Shown: one piece after another, positions 26,701 to 34,668 of the stretch
Layout: the number at the start of each line of letters is the position of its first letter
How positions within the stretch are numbered: position 1 is the stretch's first letter
From: Lachnospiraceae bacterium
GTDB taxonomy: Bacteria; Bacillota; Clostridia; Lachnospirales; Lachnospiraceae
Length of the DNA stretch: 44,518 nt
Reading direction: 5' to 3'
NCBI GenBank assembly: GCA_024403415.1
Contig: JAKSRY010000018.1
Location: 1 to 44,518, forward strand
Position numbers and translations under genes: made by a program
The notes under the pieces: generated by a model
Seen by the model: the letters and a program-made list of their open reading frames with translations, nothing else
Database searches by the model: none
Told to the model about the DNA's origin: nothing

Positions 26701-26844
26701 TGAAATATCCTCTATGCCTCTAAGGGTCACCTTTGCATAGGCATCCTGTGTATTAAAAATATATGAACCTGCAATTGCAGACGCAGTTACAGCCACAGAT
26801 GCCAGTATTGCTGTTATTCTCTTGTTAAAAAACTTCTTTAACAT
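20785..26844 (-). CDS. Giant secreted T4P-associated protein (DUF5057-like)
   Basis: A 2019-residue protein, last gene of the T4P operon. It has a Sec signal peptide (about 1-38, ending AYA) and no C-terminal anchor or LPXTG motif. The RPFRVIEVVPTKADARFGYLVGG segment (about 60-85) suggests the DUF5057 family; this match is from memory. Asp/Gly/Thr repeats (about 376-428) and a tandem 12-residue Gly/Pro/Glu array (about 490-570) form a flexible stalk. Three Rossmann/GATase-like modules are suggested near 725-790, 1090-1190 and 1505-1805. A calcium-loop pair, DLDGDGKFED and DTDGDGNIDF, lies at about 1322-1349. Its position after four minor pilins equals that of PilY1 in proteobacteria, so a role as pilus-tip or surface adhesin is an inference. 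Confidence 0.75.
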   Translation of the reverse strand: MLKKFFNKRITAILASVAVTASAIAGSYIFNTQDAYAKVTLRGIEDISAQHSVTAMNTNPRPFRVIEVVPTKADARFGYLVGGEEPVKDGKSIKDMPSTEERLRWLRNSKYNPTLNPADNERIDPADPSSDLIPPHDEVAYNLYQKKAFDWAEYDEPASDETNAKNMDIRGIFRLEKDHKGAYDNNDYSNAYRKYGSEDGETDVTELYGEGNIKGIKLYRHTEAFRTADDYYTGKYIFNLRRLDYDGGDAMPWMTTQDPDDATRAGNAPVENYVYSWQYFGSTLINQALAESGGVTEGKYVFKCGVGANGDYLTYAGRIVLIDGQYYLEVYPYPGDTPVGGGDPAGHSLDNGIGVDDFGLDDGFGIEEDGQDNSDDENDDHSDDGTQDSSGDGTQTPSGEGTQTPEGDGAQTPTGDGAQEPPTEGQDPSAGGESARIDNQADSSYGNVVSNNVFLSLLGVPMNSLLFSNYSFDDDVIAVLAENENPLPDDGTPAGGGEPGTGGDEPGGGEPGTGGDEPGGGEPGTGGDEPGGGEPGTGGDGPSGGEPGTGGDGPSGGEPGAGGAGSGSGDLGAGGDSNPTPYDFGDLQYIALADLYADSRANDYYIVGERGTDCPNPYVIESDSIKETNQAGLYPGPFGRKRGYSEVSGNIYNSTNADINKGPYYVKTNDEDPYVYNQHEPQDGEYEFKADYTTTVYHNFKYTGGFTNNEWFKQYVLDREPGAQCDNLVVDVIPVTIDELSDYLEEANLVYFAGGRYPEDMNLGTAEKLLNMVIDDNLPVILERSVYYANLYDAAGVDDFAKSERPFITLLALKLMQGTLTKWSQEDWQNACSQILGTDSWLDPGTPDTWRYVSDAIISGDDGKSYGAISGREIVTDNPAPDDTYISETKISTLRSDLLKGVMSGKYDSHPGEDCSYVQGTIFVNDDWDDDVWENKQIATVGAVKTLSKVVSGDFLDQYSEEKITRGFMAIREEYENERPIIELSSDWSQFNSAYNKATSIRYILNANNDRNAVKTQLRILDLEPMESAQYIDPSAIMAYTPTGKVSSRNMKRDNIDKAWVKENLEFTGNDENLYIKQMGTKEFIGKNEDLNVQYDMIYIGMDRIMMNTYTEGTGDARYRLQKTKYNQESMDGLVYSHVGDRFTGEYGPYNGRYASGNDITRDKLVSLTNYIQAGCAVLLSDDFFNVNPDGSLNSEAPINTTHLDISSNMYKFVKEVVLQKNGEGNYIYWGKNAFRKGALEKNLGSYLSARKTFVKYLNISKLRLIVKEKPVAYNSVDDNGDSDNKYLSKSSDGLYYLNYRVELQNDAAVNIGTSDEMTYDVKLYLDLDGDGKFEDSVDTDGDGNIDFFSDELQIGISVNDGTVLPSEDGVYQLRSGNEYTISKAVPQNYVGFLAWKLVFVQNQKQFGSNNSLSTVRTAIEGFSAVPATDTVKPEIKVLQLTPPSDEQYNTNNFILDGEKDPEMHKLYTQVYDFDIKVDSKPVDFFVTRFNNGNGNDKEYTMSYYDYLCQYDIVVIGFSDWFDFKATKRADGTIPLIYSAKNGVADSTGSPATMYCRPQDIMKDAMLAIREYALSGRSILFTHDLTFTYGWGEDNVDEHSHYPSYYLRDIMGMDRYHRLNLTDLTYSVDPFRKGTVVENYESKYDEPLLNGVNTGENYGYTDSTIVRNFASAYGVNAIEKTRTYNPVNPYVPNNRNTTYEKVTVINEGQITQYPFFIADADHPEFNVASTHNQYFQLNLDTSSFDDYTDDDVVVWLAISNKDDNSDGMTAEHEYYKALHNDVRNNYYIYSKGNIIYTGSGHSYMSAKDDGQNLDKERKLFVNTLVASYQSGQHRPDLEFKENPWDSAPTILNKYIPYDMVKENANSETTTGEWLDETIQVNFKTLNNNFRESRAELNARYYVKGSVDDYTFRVGSDYYKEIVPILDGSMKNSFKVAAPDGTLLLHSTPYVLKNFSVYQATFNISDLNLGGVGGLQPRDGTTIYVHLGTEELSTGSVEALKPTEIIKGLDINVTKLFDLY
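25166..25381 (-). repeat. 36-bp tandem repeat array coding for a GEPGTGGDEPGG stalk
   Basis: Six 36-bp units start at 25166, 25202, 25238, 25274, 25310 and 25346. They encode 12-residue units of the type GGEPGTGGDEPG. The middle copies (25238-25345) are nearly identical and the outer ones diverge (DGPS, AGSG). The unit length is a multiple of three, so copy-number change would alter stalk length without a frameshift. Confidence 0.95.
25560..25715 (-). repeat. Degenerate 8-residue repeat region (GDGTQTPS type)
   Basis: In the same giant gene about five degenerate 24-bp units encode GDGTQ/GDGAQ-type octapeptides (variants include GEGTQTPE, GDGAQTPT, GDGAQEPP). The segment is rich in Asp, Gly, Thr and Pro and is predicted to be an extended linker between the N-terminal domain and the 12-residue array. 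Confidence 0.8.
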
Positions 26845-26855
26845 CTATCAAATTC

Positions 26856-29396
26856 CTATTCATATAAGTCATCAAAATCAATATCTGAAGGTATTGGGAA
26901 ATTAAGATACTCATTTCCGGTATCCTGAAACCTGGCCGTCACGGTATTGTTTTTATAATCCTTTAATACACACATCCAACGTGCGCCCAAGGGTCTTTGG
27001 GATATACCATCCCAAAAACCAAGAGGAGTAATCTTGACATAAACATACAACTGGTTATCAATATTCTTATTAACCAGCATTCCTACCTGATATGCCGAAT
27101 CCGCAACATCATTCTTATACTCATATCTTCCATTGATAAGTGTATACGGCTGAAGAGTAGCACTACCATTCACATTTTTAGGTAATGAAGACGCTCCAAA
27201 AATTGGATTATCCCATTCGTTTCCGGTAAGATTTTTAGCTACATTGCTCTGATTCATTGAAATTCCTGTGAATACAGGTGAAAAGCTTACATAATATGAG
27301 CGTCTCTCATCATATCTAACGTCCCAGGAACCTATACCATCAGTTCTTTTACCTATCTTCAAAAGATATTTTTCTTCAGCTTTTTCAGCGTCTCTTGGAA
27401 GATAAGTTGTCTCCATATCTATTTTCTGACCAACATCAAAGTACCTAAAAAATCGTGTTCTTTTTCCAACCAATGTCAGAGTAACCGGTTCAACAACTAT
27501 AACCTGTTCGGTTGAATATGCCTTTGCTTCTACATCCGTCATAATGGTGAGGTTTCCATATTCATCTTCTTCATCAGATTCCGGAAGCATAAACCATTGC
27601 GCATCCTCATACTTTTCGGTTTTTGATATCTTAACTCGCAATCGTATTTTATATGTAAATGTCTTTTTCCAGTCAAGGTATGAATTAATATATGTTACTG
27701 CTATTGAATCCACCTGCGATGACGTAAATTTATGACCTGTTTTATTCTGCCAATTCTCTTTATACTTAAAATATACATTATTGAATGAATCCTTTTCACC
27801 GGTTTTCCAGTTTGCCTCGAAATCATCAGGATTTTTTTCCATTTCCCATACAAACCAATAGTAATAACGCTTCTCCTCTTTTGCCATTTGATCATTACTT
27901 TCTTTCAAAGTAACAGAATATGTGGGCGAACCTGATGACCATTGCGCAGAAACAGCATTATCAGTTCCTCGTAATGCAGGGGATGCTGCCAATATAACAG
28001 GCACGGACACTTCTTTGATTGGAGGTACTGCTCCTTTAGGGATTGTAATTGAGTGTTCAACCTTAACCGGCTCTCCCTGTTTATCTCTTTGCATTACTTC
28101 AGCTATAATTACGTAAGTATGTCCTTCCATGGACTTTGAGACAACAAAAGATCCATCCACGTTTCCGGTCGGATTAAGTCCTGCTCCTTCAGGCGGATTA
28201 TCACCCTTTTCAGTGTCAACTCGCATGGTTATCTTAGTATATGCTCCCTTTCCATCTAATGGATTAACCATGGTTCCGGGTCTTGTCTCATCCTCTATCC
28301 TACCGGTATAAAGAATTGAATATTCAAAATTATATATAAGCTGTCCTGTAGATAAGTCTTTCTTTTCCGTAGTCTTTGAAAGATTAATACTTACAGGATA
28401 AACTCCTCCGTCCTTAACCTTAATTCGTAGTCTGGCTTCCTTTGAATTATCTTCAACACTCGTAGCAATAATAACAAAATAGTTACCGTTCATATAATCC
28501 AGAGGCCCCTTAACTATCTGAGTTCCGTTGACAGTCTCTGTTTTCTTCTTTAAGGTAACCTTTCCATTTGAATCAATTGAAATATAGTCCTGATAGCCAT
28601 CCTTCACAGTTGACAAATCAATAGACCATGTTACGTCTGTATTAATTGATTCTGTATAATTCTTTTTCTTTTTAACTTCTGCATCATATTTAGCAGAAGT
28701 TACATCTCCGGCCATCTGTATCGTATCTGTTCTGTTTAATCCAAAGGGTTTTCCATCCCTATAGATAGTTACAGATGCAACATGAGAGTAGAATTCTATC
28801 ACATCGCCTTCATAATACTCATCAAACGAGATTTCCTCATCAACCTTCTTAATCATATTTCTAAGGGCAATTACAGGATTAACCTCAACCTCTCGTTCCC
28901 CTACTATGAATGCAATATTAAGTGTAACCTTTCCATTCTCAAGTTCATCAAGATTAAGACTGAACTTAGAAACATTATCACTAATCAACACTTCATTTCC
29001 AAAAGACAGACCATCGCTTAACTTAAAATCCTTTCCAACAGGAAAAGAAGCTGTATAAAGCTTATTTTCTTCAGCATCAAGCCTTATTTCTGTAATCATA
29101 CAAGGATTTATCGGCTTGCCGTTAGAATCAAATGTGGTATCGGGATTATCACTCATAATAAGAAGCTTATTATCTGTTTCATTGTAATTCACTCCACGGC
29201 TGGTTTCGAGAATCATATCCCTTACCCGGTTCACAACTATCTGCTGTTCATACTGCAGCTTAACATTGGTATTGCTGGTTGCAAAGTTTCTGGTGGCAAA
29301 AACAATGAAAGCACTAATAGCGATTCCTGCTATTGCAAAAATCGCCATCGCTACTATTAATTCTATTAAGGTCAGTCCTCGATTACTCTTTTTCAA
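26856..29396 (-). CDS. Minor pilin, GspJ/PilW-like, with very large C-terminal region
   Basis: An 846-residue prepilin. The N-terminus MKKSNRG^LTLIELIVAMAIFAI has a type IV prepilin peptidase site after Gly7 and Glu at +5. The next 60 residues (FATRNFATSNTNVKLQYEQ, then QIVVNRVRDMI) follow the GspJ/PilW pattern. Canonical GspJ is about 200 residues, so some 600 residues are extra. They are beta-rich and contain Ig/cadherin-like stretches, such as VYPVSINLSKTTEKKDLSTG and VKVEHSITIPKGAVPP. The start is TTG at 29396 with GGAGAAA upstream. It lies between the GspH-like pilin and the giant secreted protein. Together with the H-, I- and K-like proteins it probably forms the pilus tip. Confidence 0.85.
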   Translation of the reverse strand: MKKSNRGLTLIELIVAMAIFAIAGIAISAFIVFATRNFATSNTNVKLQYEQQIVVNRVRDMILETSRGVNYNETDNKLLIMSDNPDTTFDSNGKPINPCMITEIRLDAEENKLYTASFPVGKDFKLSDGLSFGNEVLISDNVSKFSLNLDELENGKVTLNIAFIVGEREVEVNPVIALRNMIKKVDEEISFDEYYEGDVIEFYSHVASVTIYRDGKPFGLNRTDTIQMAGDVTSAKYDAEVKKKKNYTESINTDVTWSIDLSTVKDGYQDYISIDSNGKVTLKKKTETVNGTQIVKGPLDYMNGNYFVIIATSVEDNSKEARLRIKVKDGGVYPVSINLSKTTEKKDLSTGQLIYNFEYSILYTGRIEDETRPGTMVNPLDGKGAYTKITMRVDTEKGDNPPEGAGLNPTGNVDGSFVVSKSMEGHTYVIIAEVMQRDKQGEPVKVEHSITIPKGAVPPIKEVSVPVILAASPALRGTDNAVSAQWSSGSPTYSVTLKESNDQMAKEEKRYYYWFVWEMEKNPDDFEANWKTGEKDSFNNVYFKYKENWQNKTGHKFTSSQVDSIAVTYINSYLDWKKTFTYKIRLRVKISKTEKYEDAQWFMLPESDEEDEYGNLTIMTDVEAKAYSTEQVIVVEPVTLTLVGKRTRFFRYFDVGQKIDMETTYLPRDAEKAEEKYLLKIGKRTDGIGSWDVRYDERRSYYVSFSPVFTGISMNQSNVAKNLTGNEWDNPIFGASSLPKNVNGSATLQPYTLINGRYEYKNDVADSAYQVGMLVNKNIDNQLYVYVKITPLGFWDGISQRPLGARWMCVLKDYKNNTVTARFQDTGNEYLNFPIPSDIDFDDLYE

Positions 29397-29414
29397 AGGA
29401 ATTTCTCCTACCCG

Positions 29415-30098
29415 CTAGTTATCAATAATGGTATGTTTTCCTGTTTCCGGTACTATTTCTATAATGTATCGCGCTTCATCTACATTAGTTTCATCATCTG
29501 ATCTAAAAAAATATATTTTACGAATTGTACTCTTGGCACTTTTAGTTCCTGTTGACACATCATAGGAATAATTCTTCATAGCACCGCTCTTTCGATCAAA
29601 TTCAATAGAAACGGGAGCAGTCTTAGGACTAGTCAAAGACCCATCCTCGTATTCTACAAGAATTCCTACACTGTCAGTCCCAAGATATGTATACTCATGG
29701 TCATTCGGTCCATCCGTAACAACGCTTTCAGATCCATCCAAGGAATGCTCTATCTTTTTAACGTATTTGTCTGCATAATATCCTGTCTTCTCAACCCCGA
29801 CATCCTGCCAGTCTTTGCCGGAATACGGACAGGAATCACTGTCAACATCTATATATCTTAAGTCAAGAATTTCTCCTGCCCGTGTCATTGCGCCTGTTTT
29901 AACATCATTAAGCTGAGAATCAAGTTTCTCTGCCGCTTCTTTTGCGTTGGCACTTGAAAGAAGCATTAAAGATAATATGCCTGCACTCATCATAACAGTC
30001 ATAAGAGCGATGACAATAACAAGTTCAACAAGAGACATACCCTTGTTTGCATTGTTTTTATATTCAGATTTCTTAAAACAATTAATTAATCTCAACAT
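29415..30098 (-). CDS. Minor pilin, GspH/FimU-like
   Basis: A 227-residue prepilin. After a 20-residue leader the site NKG^MSLVELVIVIALM has Gly20 at -1 and Glu at +5. The mature N-terminus then reads SAGILSLMLLSSANAKEAAEKL, and SQLNDVKTGAMTRAG follows; this resembles the GspH/FimT/FimU pattern. The globular part (about 75-227) is beta-rich and acidic. The ATG overlaps the end of the K-like gene by 17 nt and its ribosome site is weak, so translational coupling is likely. Position and length fit the H/FimU role, with moderate certainty about the exact subtype. Confidence 0.82.
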   Translation of the reverse strand: MLRLINCFKKSEYKNNANKGMSLVELVIVIALMTVMMSAGILSLMLLSSANAKEAAEKLDSQLNDVKTGAMTRAGEILDLRYIDVDSDSCPYSGKDWQDVGVEKTGYYADKYVKKIEHSLDGSESVVTDGPNDHEYTYLGTDSVGILVEYEDGSLTSPKTAPVSIEFDRKSGAMKNYSYDVSTGTKSAKSTIRKIYFFRSDDETNVDEARYIIEIVPETGKHTIIDN

Positions 30099-32493
30099 TC
30101 TTTGTCCAATTACTAAATTCTACAAGTTCAGATATTCCTGTATTAGGATTATCCCCATCACCTTCTGACAGATACTCAATTTCTGATGAATCCTCAAACA
30201 GTTCCGATACCTTATACACATTGGTATCATCAGTAAACAAAAGCATGCATTCTTCAACTGCCTTAGGCTTTGCCTCCATATCAATTGCTTGCGGAAGCAC
30301 CAGTTTTCCTCTTGCAATAATAGTTCCCTTAAATGATGAACCACTCAAAGATATACTTCCATTTGTTACGATAAGATTCAGGTCCGAACCATAGGAACTA
30401 AGATTTATATTTTTAACATTATTATCCAGATAATTATTAAGATTCTCAGTTGCCGCCTTTAAGTCAGCCTCCGTATTTGCATTATCAACAGCCTTAAGCT
30501 TATTATCTGCTTCCTCATCATATATAAGCAATACTCTCGTTTTTCCATCAGAATCCTTTATCTCATATATATTAGAAGAACCATCCACAATTTCTTTTAA
30601 GGCTTCCGAGTTAACAAGATTTTCAAACACGGCCTTATTATCACCCTGTCTTGCCTTTTCCCCCTGAAGGTTATCAACATCCGGTGTCAATTTAGTAGTA
30701 TAACCTTCAAACTGTGTGGAATAAGTCTTAAAATCGTCATCAAATATCTCCTGAATATTTAGATTTGTTCCGGAAGTATCTCTTAATGCATTAACTCTGA
30801 CTCTCTCACCGGATTCATAATCATCTCCAAGTGCATAGCCTCCCATATTGAGCATAAGCGAAGTATTATTATACTTTGAATCCGGGAATCTTATGCTTTT
30901 AATATATAAATCTAAATATTTGTCCACAGAATCCTTATTTACACCATAGTACTGAGCAAAATACTGATTAGCTTTTTCAGGTGTTTCAAAAACCATATAA
31001 TAGTAAGTAAAATTAATCCCATCTGAAGACCTGATGACTATTTTTTCGATAGCACTTTTCGGATTTGAAGAATCAAGAAAATCTCCAAGGAAATATTCCC
31101 CTGCTCCCAATATACTTATCTTCTTATTAAAAGCTACTTCCTGATATTCATCATTATGCTCTATAAGATAGTTATACTGATCCGAATCAATAGGATTTCG
31201 ATTAAACAAAGAATCTCCTCCTGTAATTGGCACACCAATACACTCCGGCGGAACCAGATACATCATCTGTTCCGACTTACCGGAAATAGATGATCCAAAG
31301 AATACCTGTCCACTCTTAACAGTGCTGTCAAAGGGACTCGTATTAGCAAAACTTCTTCCTGCAAGAGACAGCCTCTTTACATATGTAAAGTCAAGAACTG
31401 CATCCTTTCCGTTAATAAGTATTGCACTACTAGCCTCACCATCTGTATATGAATTACTGTAACCATAATATTCACCTATCATAGTTACATTAGAATCTTT
31501 TCCACGTACGTCTATATCATCTTTAACGTAAGTCTTTCCATCAAGATAAAAGTCGGACGAATTAACTGTAATATCATCAGCCCAAAGTCTTGTGGACAGA
31601 TGGGTTGTGATCTTTCCACTTTTCATATTGATATCAGATGCCACAATATGCGTTTCACTTGGAGAATCAGATGACGCCAAATCAAGATTGACTCCTTCCA
31701 TATCTATGGAATATGCATATGAATCACCTTTAATCGTTGTTGGATAAGCACTGTTTTTGGTTCTGCCGCCATTCTTCTGTTCAAGTTTGGTATCTGTAAT
31801 AAAGCAATAGCTGCTGACATCTGGCATTGTCGGATTAGCAAAGCTGAAACCTGGATAATTAAGATGAATATCTGTTTTAATTGCCGACACAAAGCCGTTA
31901 CCATCCTGGTAATATACAATCAAATCCTTAAGATAAACACCTTCGTTTTGATATTCAACCATCTCACCTACATAGCTGCCATCCTTAAAGTCATTTCCTC
32001 GCAAAAAAGCTCCATATCCATATTCTTCGGAGCTGGCTGCAGGATGCCATTGTGTTGAAGACTTAAGAAATCTGTACAATCCCTTTGAAGAACCATCCGC
32101 CGGCATTGCTATGTATTGTCCGCCTTTTCCGTTAAGACCCAGCTGTTCCTCAATATTCTTAAAGAATTCAGCCTTTACAAGTTCGTTTTTAGCTGAGGAA
32201 CTCATATCCTCATCGGAATAGTTCTTAAGCACAGATACATATGCAGAACTTAAGCTGTCAGCAGATAACTGCTGCAGACCAACTTTAATTTCATCAAGTA
32301 CCTGCTCTGCAGAATAGAAAGAATCTTTCGAAAATGCATTAACCGAACGCATTTTATAGTTAACAACAGAAGTCGTCAGAATAATACTTACAAGCACACA
32401 AACAAAGCCGACCGCCACGATAACTGAAATAATCGACATTCCTTCATTATTCTTTATTAACTTGTCTCGGAATTTCTTAATTATTCCAGACAT
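30082..32493 (-). CDS. Minor pilin, GspK/PilX-like, lacking Glu5, with beta-helix region
   Basis: An 803-residue prepilin-like protein. The leader ends NNEG^MSIISVIVAVGF, with Gly18 at -1 but Ser, not Glu, at +5 (residue 23). Among pseudopilins the absence of Glu5 is a known feature of GspK, the tip subunit. The mature start continues VNYKMRSVNAFSKDSFYSAEQVLDEI, like PilX/GspK. The rest is far larger than usual. Its middle (about 250-400) has short repeated strands (DDITVNSSDFYLDGK, VKDDIDVRGKDSNVT) that suggest a right-handed beta-helix, and SLSGSSFKGTIIARGKLVLP recurs near the C-terminus. The start overlaps the stop of the I-like gene as TAATG, with GAGGAG upstream. Confidence 0.82.
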   Translation of the reverse strand: MSGIIKKFRDKLIKNNEGMSIISVIVAVGFVCVLVSIILTTSVVNYKMRSVNAFSKDSFYSAEQVLDEIKVGLQQLSADSLSSAYVSVLKNYSDEDMSSSAKNELVKAEFFKNIEEQLGLNGKGGQYIAMPADGSSKGLYRFLKSSTQWHPAASSEEYGYGAFLRGNDFKDGSYVGEMVEYQNEGVYLKDLIVYYQDGNGFVSAIKTDIHLNYPGFSFANPTMPDVSSYCFITDTKLEQKNGGRTKNSAYPTTIKGDSYAYSIDMEGVNLDLASSDSPSETHIVASDINMKSGKITTHLSTRLWADDITVNSSDFYLDGKTYVKDDIDVRGKDSNVTMIGEYYGYSNSYTDGEASSAILINGKDAVLDFTYVKRLSLAGRSFANTSPFDSTVKSGQVFFGSSISGKSEQMMYLVPPECIGVPITGGDSLFNRNPIDSDQYNYLIEHNDEYQEVAFNKKISILGAGEYFLGDFLDSSNPKSAIEKIVIRSSDGINFTYYYMVFETPEKANQYFAQYYGVNKDSVDKYLDLYIKSIRFPDSKYNNTSLMLNMGGYALGDDYESGERVRVNALRDTSGTNLNIQEIFDDDFKTYSTQFEGYTTKLTPDVDNLQGEKARQGDNKAVFENLVNSEALKEIVDGSSNIYEIKDSDGKTRVLLIYDEEADNKLKAVDNANTEADLKAATENLNNYLDNNVKNINLSSYGSDLNLIVTNGSISLSGSSFKGTIIARGKLVLPQAIDMEAKPKAVEECMLLFTDDTNVYKVSELFEDSSEIEYLSEGDGDNPNTGISELVEFSNWTKNVEIN

Positions 32494-33884
32494 TATTTTT
32501 TCTCCTCGTCTAACATAGTTCCACTCATACTAACCTTTATTGGCCATTCAATAGCCGCTTCCTCTTCAGTCTGAGTCTGTTCAATTTCAACAGTAACATT
32601 ATAGAACCTGTCTGTTATTTCATTTGCATCAAGAGTACGTCCATCAAGAGCATATTTTTTCATATACTTAAACTGCGATTTGACAGATGCCTCAAAAGAA
32701 GATGACAGCAAAGCTTTACTTTTAAGCTTATTGTATGTAGAATCATCAAATTCTGTAATAATTCCTTCCGGATCCTGTTCCTTTTCATATGCAGTCAGGA
32801 AACATTTAATCGGAACCGCTGTAATTTCCTTTGTTGAATCCTTATAATAATCAACCTTACTTTCGTCAATAAGATTAGTATATATGCTAACCGGACACTC
32901 TTCCTTAGTCATATTCTTTCCGTATAACTCAAGAATCAGTCCTCTTTTAGCAGCCATATAATTAGCATAACTATCCCCATGACTTTCAGTGTTCTGTGCA
33001 ATTATATACAGCTTAAATTCCAATCCATCCGGATTATGAACAGTAATAATATCACCCTCATGTGGTGCAGCAAGATAGCGTGGTTCATACATGATAAACA
33101 CTGAATTCAGTTGTTTTTTAGTGACCTTATTATCAAAAATCCTACTGCTTTGAGCCTTATACATTGAATCGGCTAATTCTATCGTATTTCCTGAATCACC
33201 GGCAAGAAGATAGGCAACAGTAACATCTACAGTTGCATGAACAATCGGATTTCCCTCACTATCCAATTCAGCAAGATTACCGGTGCTTTTAACCTCTACT
33301 TTAATTTCACGTTTTAAGTTTTCCTCAAAAAAAGATTTTGGTTGTGCAACAATTGTTGATGAAGATGGCTTCGCAAGATATGTTTCATGCTTTGCCAGAT
33401 ATTCACCGTAAACTTTGTCATCAAGTGTTGGACTCATGACGTAAATTGCATCGCAATTGGAAGAAACCGAATCAAAGGATGCCGGATTCAGAGAATTTGT
33501 ATTGGGATAATATCCCGGATCAAGAGTAATTTTTGCTGTAAAGCCACTATCAATAGCATCATTTAAGTCATCATCAAAATCAGGACTTGTAGACGTGATA
33601 TTAATTTCATACATTCCGTTCTCATCAGGCTCAAGTTCTGATGGATCCTGACAATATTTATTTAGTATACTATTCTTATTATTAGCCTTTATATCTTCCA
33701 TGATATTTTCGGCAGCATCTGTGGCATACATCTTCAACTTGGATTTTCCCGTAGTAGTAGCGGATGTCATAAATGCATGCAAAATAGGAATTGATACAAT
33801 TGCCAGGATGATAATGGCTATCAACACCTCAAGAAGCGTAAATGCTTTATTATTCTTCGATTGTGGAAGGGGTAACTTCCTCAT
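32493..33884 (-). CDS. Minor pilin, GspI/PilV-like, enlarged
   Basis: A 463-residue prepilin. The ATG at 33884 is chosen because GGAGAA precedes it and it lies 1 nt after the pilO-like stop; an ATG at 33908 lacks a ribosome site. The site is NNKA^FTLLEVLIAIIIL (Ala14 at -1, Glu at +5). The FTLLEVLIAI form, with the following KSKLKMYATDAAENIMEDIK, is characteristic of GspI/PilV. The remaining 380 residues are an enlarged, mixed alpha/beta domain with many Asp and Ser. It is the first of four consecutive minor pilins. The Ala in place of Gly at the cleavage site is tolerated by some prepilin peptidases. Confidence 0.84.
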   Translation of the reverse strand: MRKLPLPQSKNNKAFTLLEVLIAIIILAIVSIPILHAFMTSATTTGKSKLKMYATDAAENIMEDIKANNKNSILNKYCQDPSELEPDENGMYEINITSTSPDFDDDLNDAIDSGFTAKITLDPGYYPNTNSLNPASFDSVSSNCDAIYVMSPTLDDKVYGEYLAKHETYLAKPSSSTIVAQPKSFFEENLKREIKVEVKSTGNLAELDSEGNPIVHATVDVTVAYLLAGDSGNTIELADSMYKAQSSRIFDNKVTKKQLNSVFIMYEPRYLAAPHEGDIITVHNPDGLEFKLYIIAQNTESHGDSYANYMAAKRGLILELYGKNMTKEECPVSIYTNLIDESKVDYYKDSTKEITAVPIKCFLTAYEKEQDPEGIITEFDDSTYNKLKSKALLSSSFEASVKSQFKYMKKYALDGRTLDANEITDRFYNVTVEIEQTQTEEEAAIEWPIKVSMSGTMLDEEKK

Positions 33885-33885
33885 T

Positions 33886-34668
33886 TTATTCTCCGTCTTC
33901 TCCTGCATAATCTGCTAAAGTAATAGTTCCATTAGCCATAGCTGATCCATCTCCGTCAATTGAGTGGAACAGATTTGACTGTCCCTTGGGAACTGAAGGA
34001 ATAAATGGTGCAGAGTATTCCTTATCCATACCTTCAATATAGTACAATTCCATTGCAACATTTCCCTCAAGCAGTCCGTCTTCTTCTCTGTACATTACCT
34101 GGAAAGATAAAATTGCATTCTCGTTATACTGCATATTTATATAATCAAACATCTTTTTCATTCCGGAATATGTAGAAAGGAAGTTCATTGCAGTCGGAGC
34201 ACCGCACAATTTATATTTAGCTGCAAGATCGGCAGCTTCAGTATCTGAAATCTGTGGATTACCTCCATCCTGGTAAATAATATTGCTGCCTTCGAGATTT
34301 TCTACTCCTGCGACAGCAACAATATCTCGTTCTTCCATATCAATAGCCTTAAATGCTAAATCAAACGGATATGCATTATCGATGCTTGCCCAGAACATTA
34401 ACTGATCTTCTGTTCTTACTTCAGCAGGGAATCTATCTTCTATTTCGCCTCTTAACAGGTCATAATTAATCCTGTCCTTGGCAAATTCTTCCTTTCGAAG
34501 GTCTATAGCCTGATATTCTTCGGCTTTAGTTCTCAGTTCAACATTCTTTGCTTTAAGTGAATCGGTTTCATCCATTGTCGGGCTGATATATAAGAACCAT
34601 GCTGCAACGAAAATGAGTATACCGAGCAAACCTATGAGTAAATCACGTTCTGACTTTTTGATTTTCAT
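33886..34668 (-). CDS. PilO-like inner-membrane assembly protein
   Basis: A 260-residue membrane protein. It has one N-terminal membrane helix (about 10-28, LLIGLLGILIFVAAWFLYI), a coiled-coil stretch (about 33-75, SLKAKNVELRTKAEEYQ) and a ferredoxin-like C-terminal domain (about 80-230) ending in FQVMYREEDGLLEGNVAMELYYIEG. This is the PilO layout. It directly follows the PilM-PilN fusion gene with no gap, as PilO follows PilN in other systems. PilN and PilO form the heterodimer that links the PilM/PilB base to the pilus. Sequence identity to known PilO proteins cannot be judged here, so the call relies on topology and context. Confidence 0.78.
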   Translation of the reverse strand: MKIKKSERDLLIGLLGILIFVAAWFLYISPTMDETDSLKAKNVELRTKAEEYQAIDLRKEEFAKDRINYDLLRGEIEDRFPAEVRTEDQLMFWASIDNAYPFDLAFKAIDMEERDIVAVAGVENLEGSNIIYQDGGNPQISDTEAADLAAKYKLCGAPTAMNFLSTYSGMKKMFDYINMQYNENAILSFQVMYREEDGLLEGNVAMELYYIEGMDKEYSAPFIPSVPKGQSNLFHSIDGDGSAMANGTITLADYAGEDGE

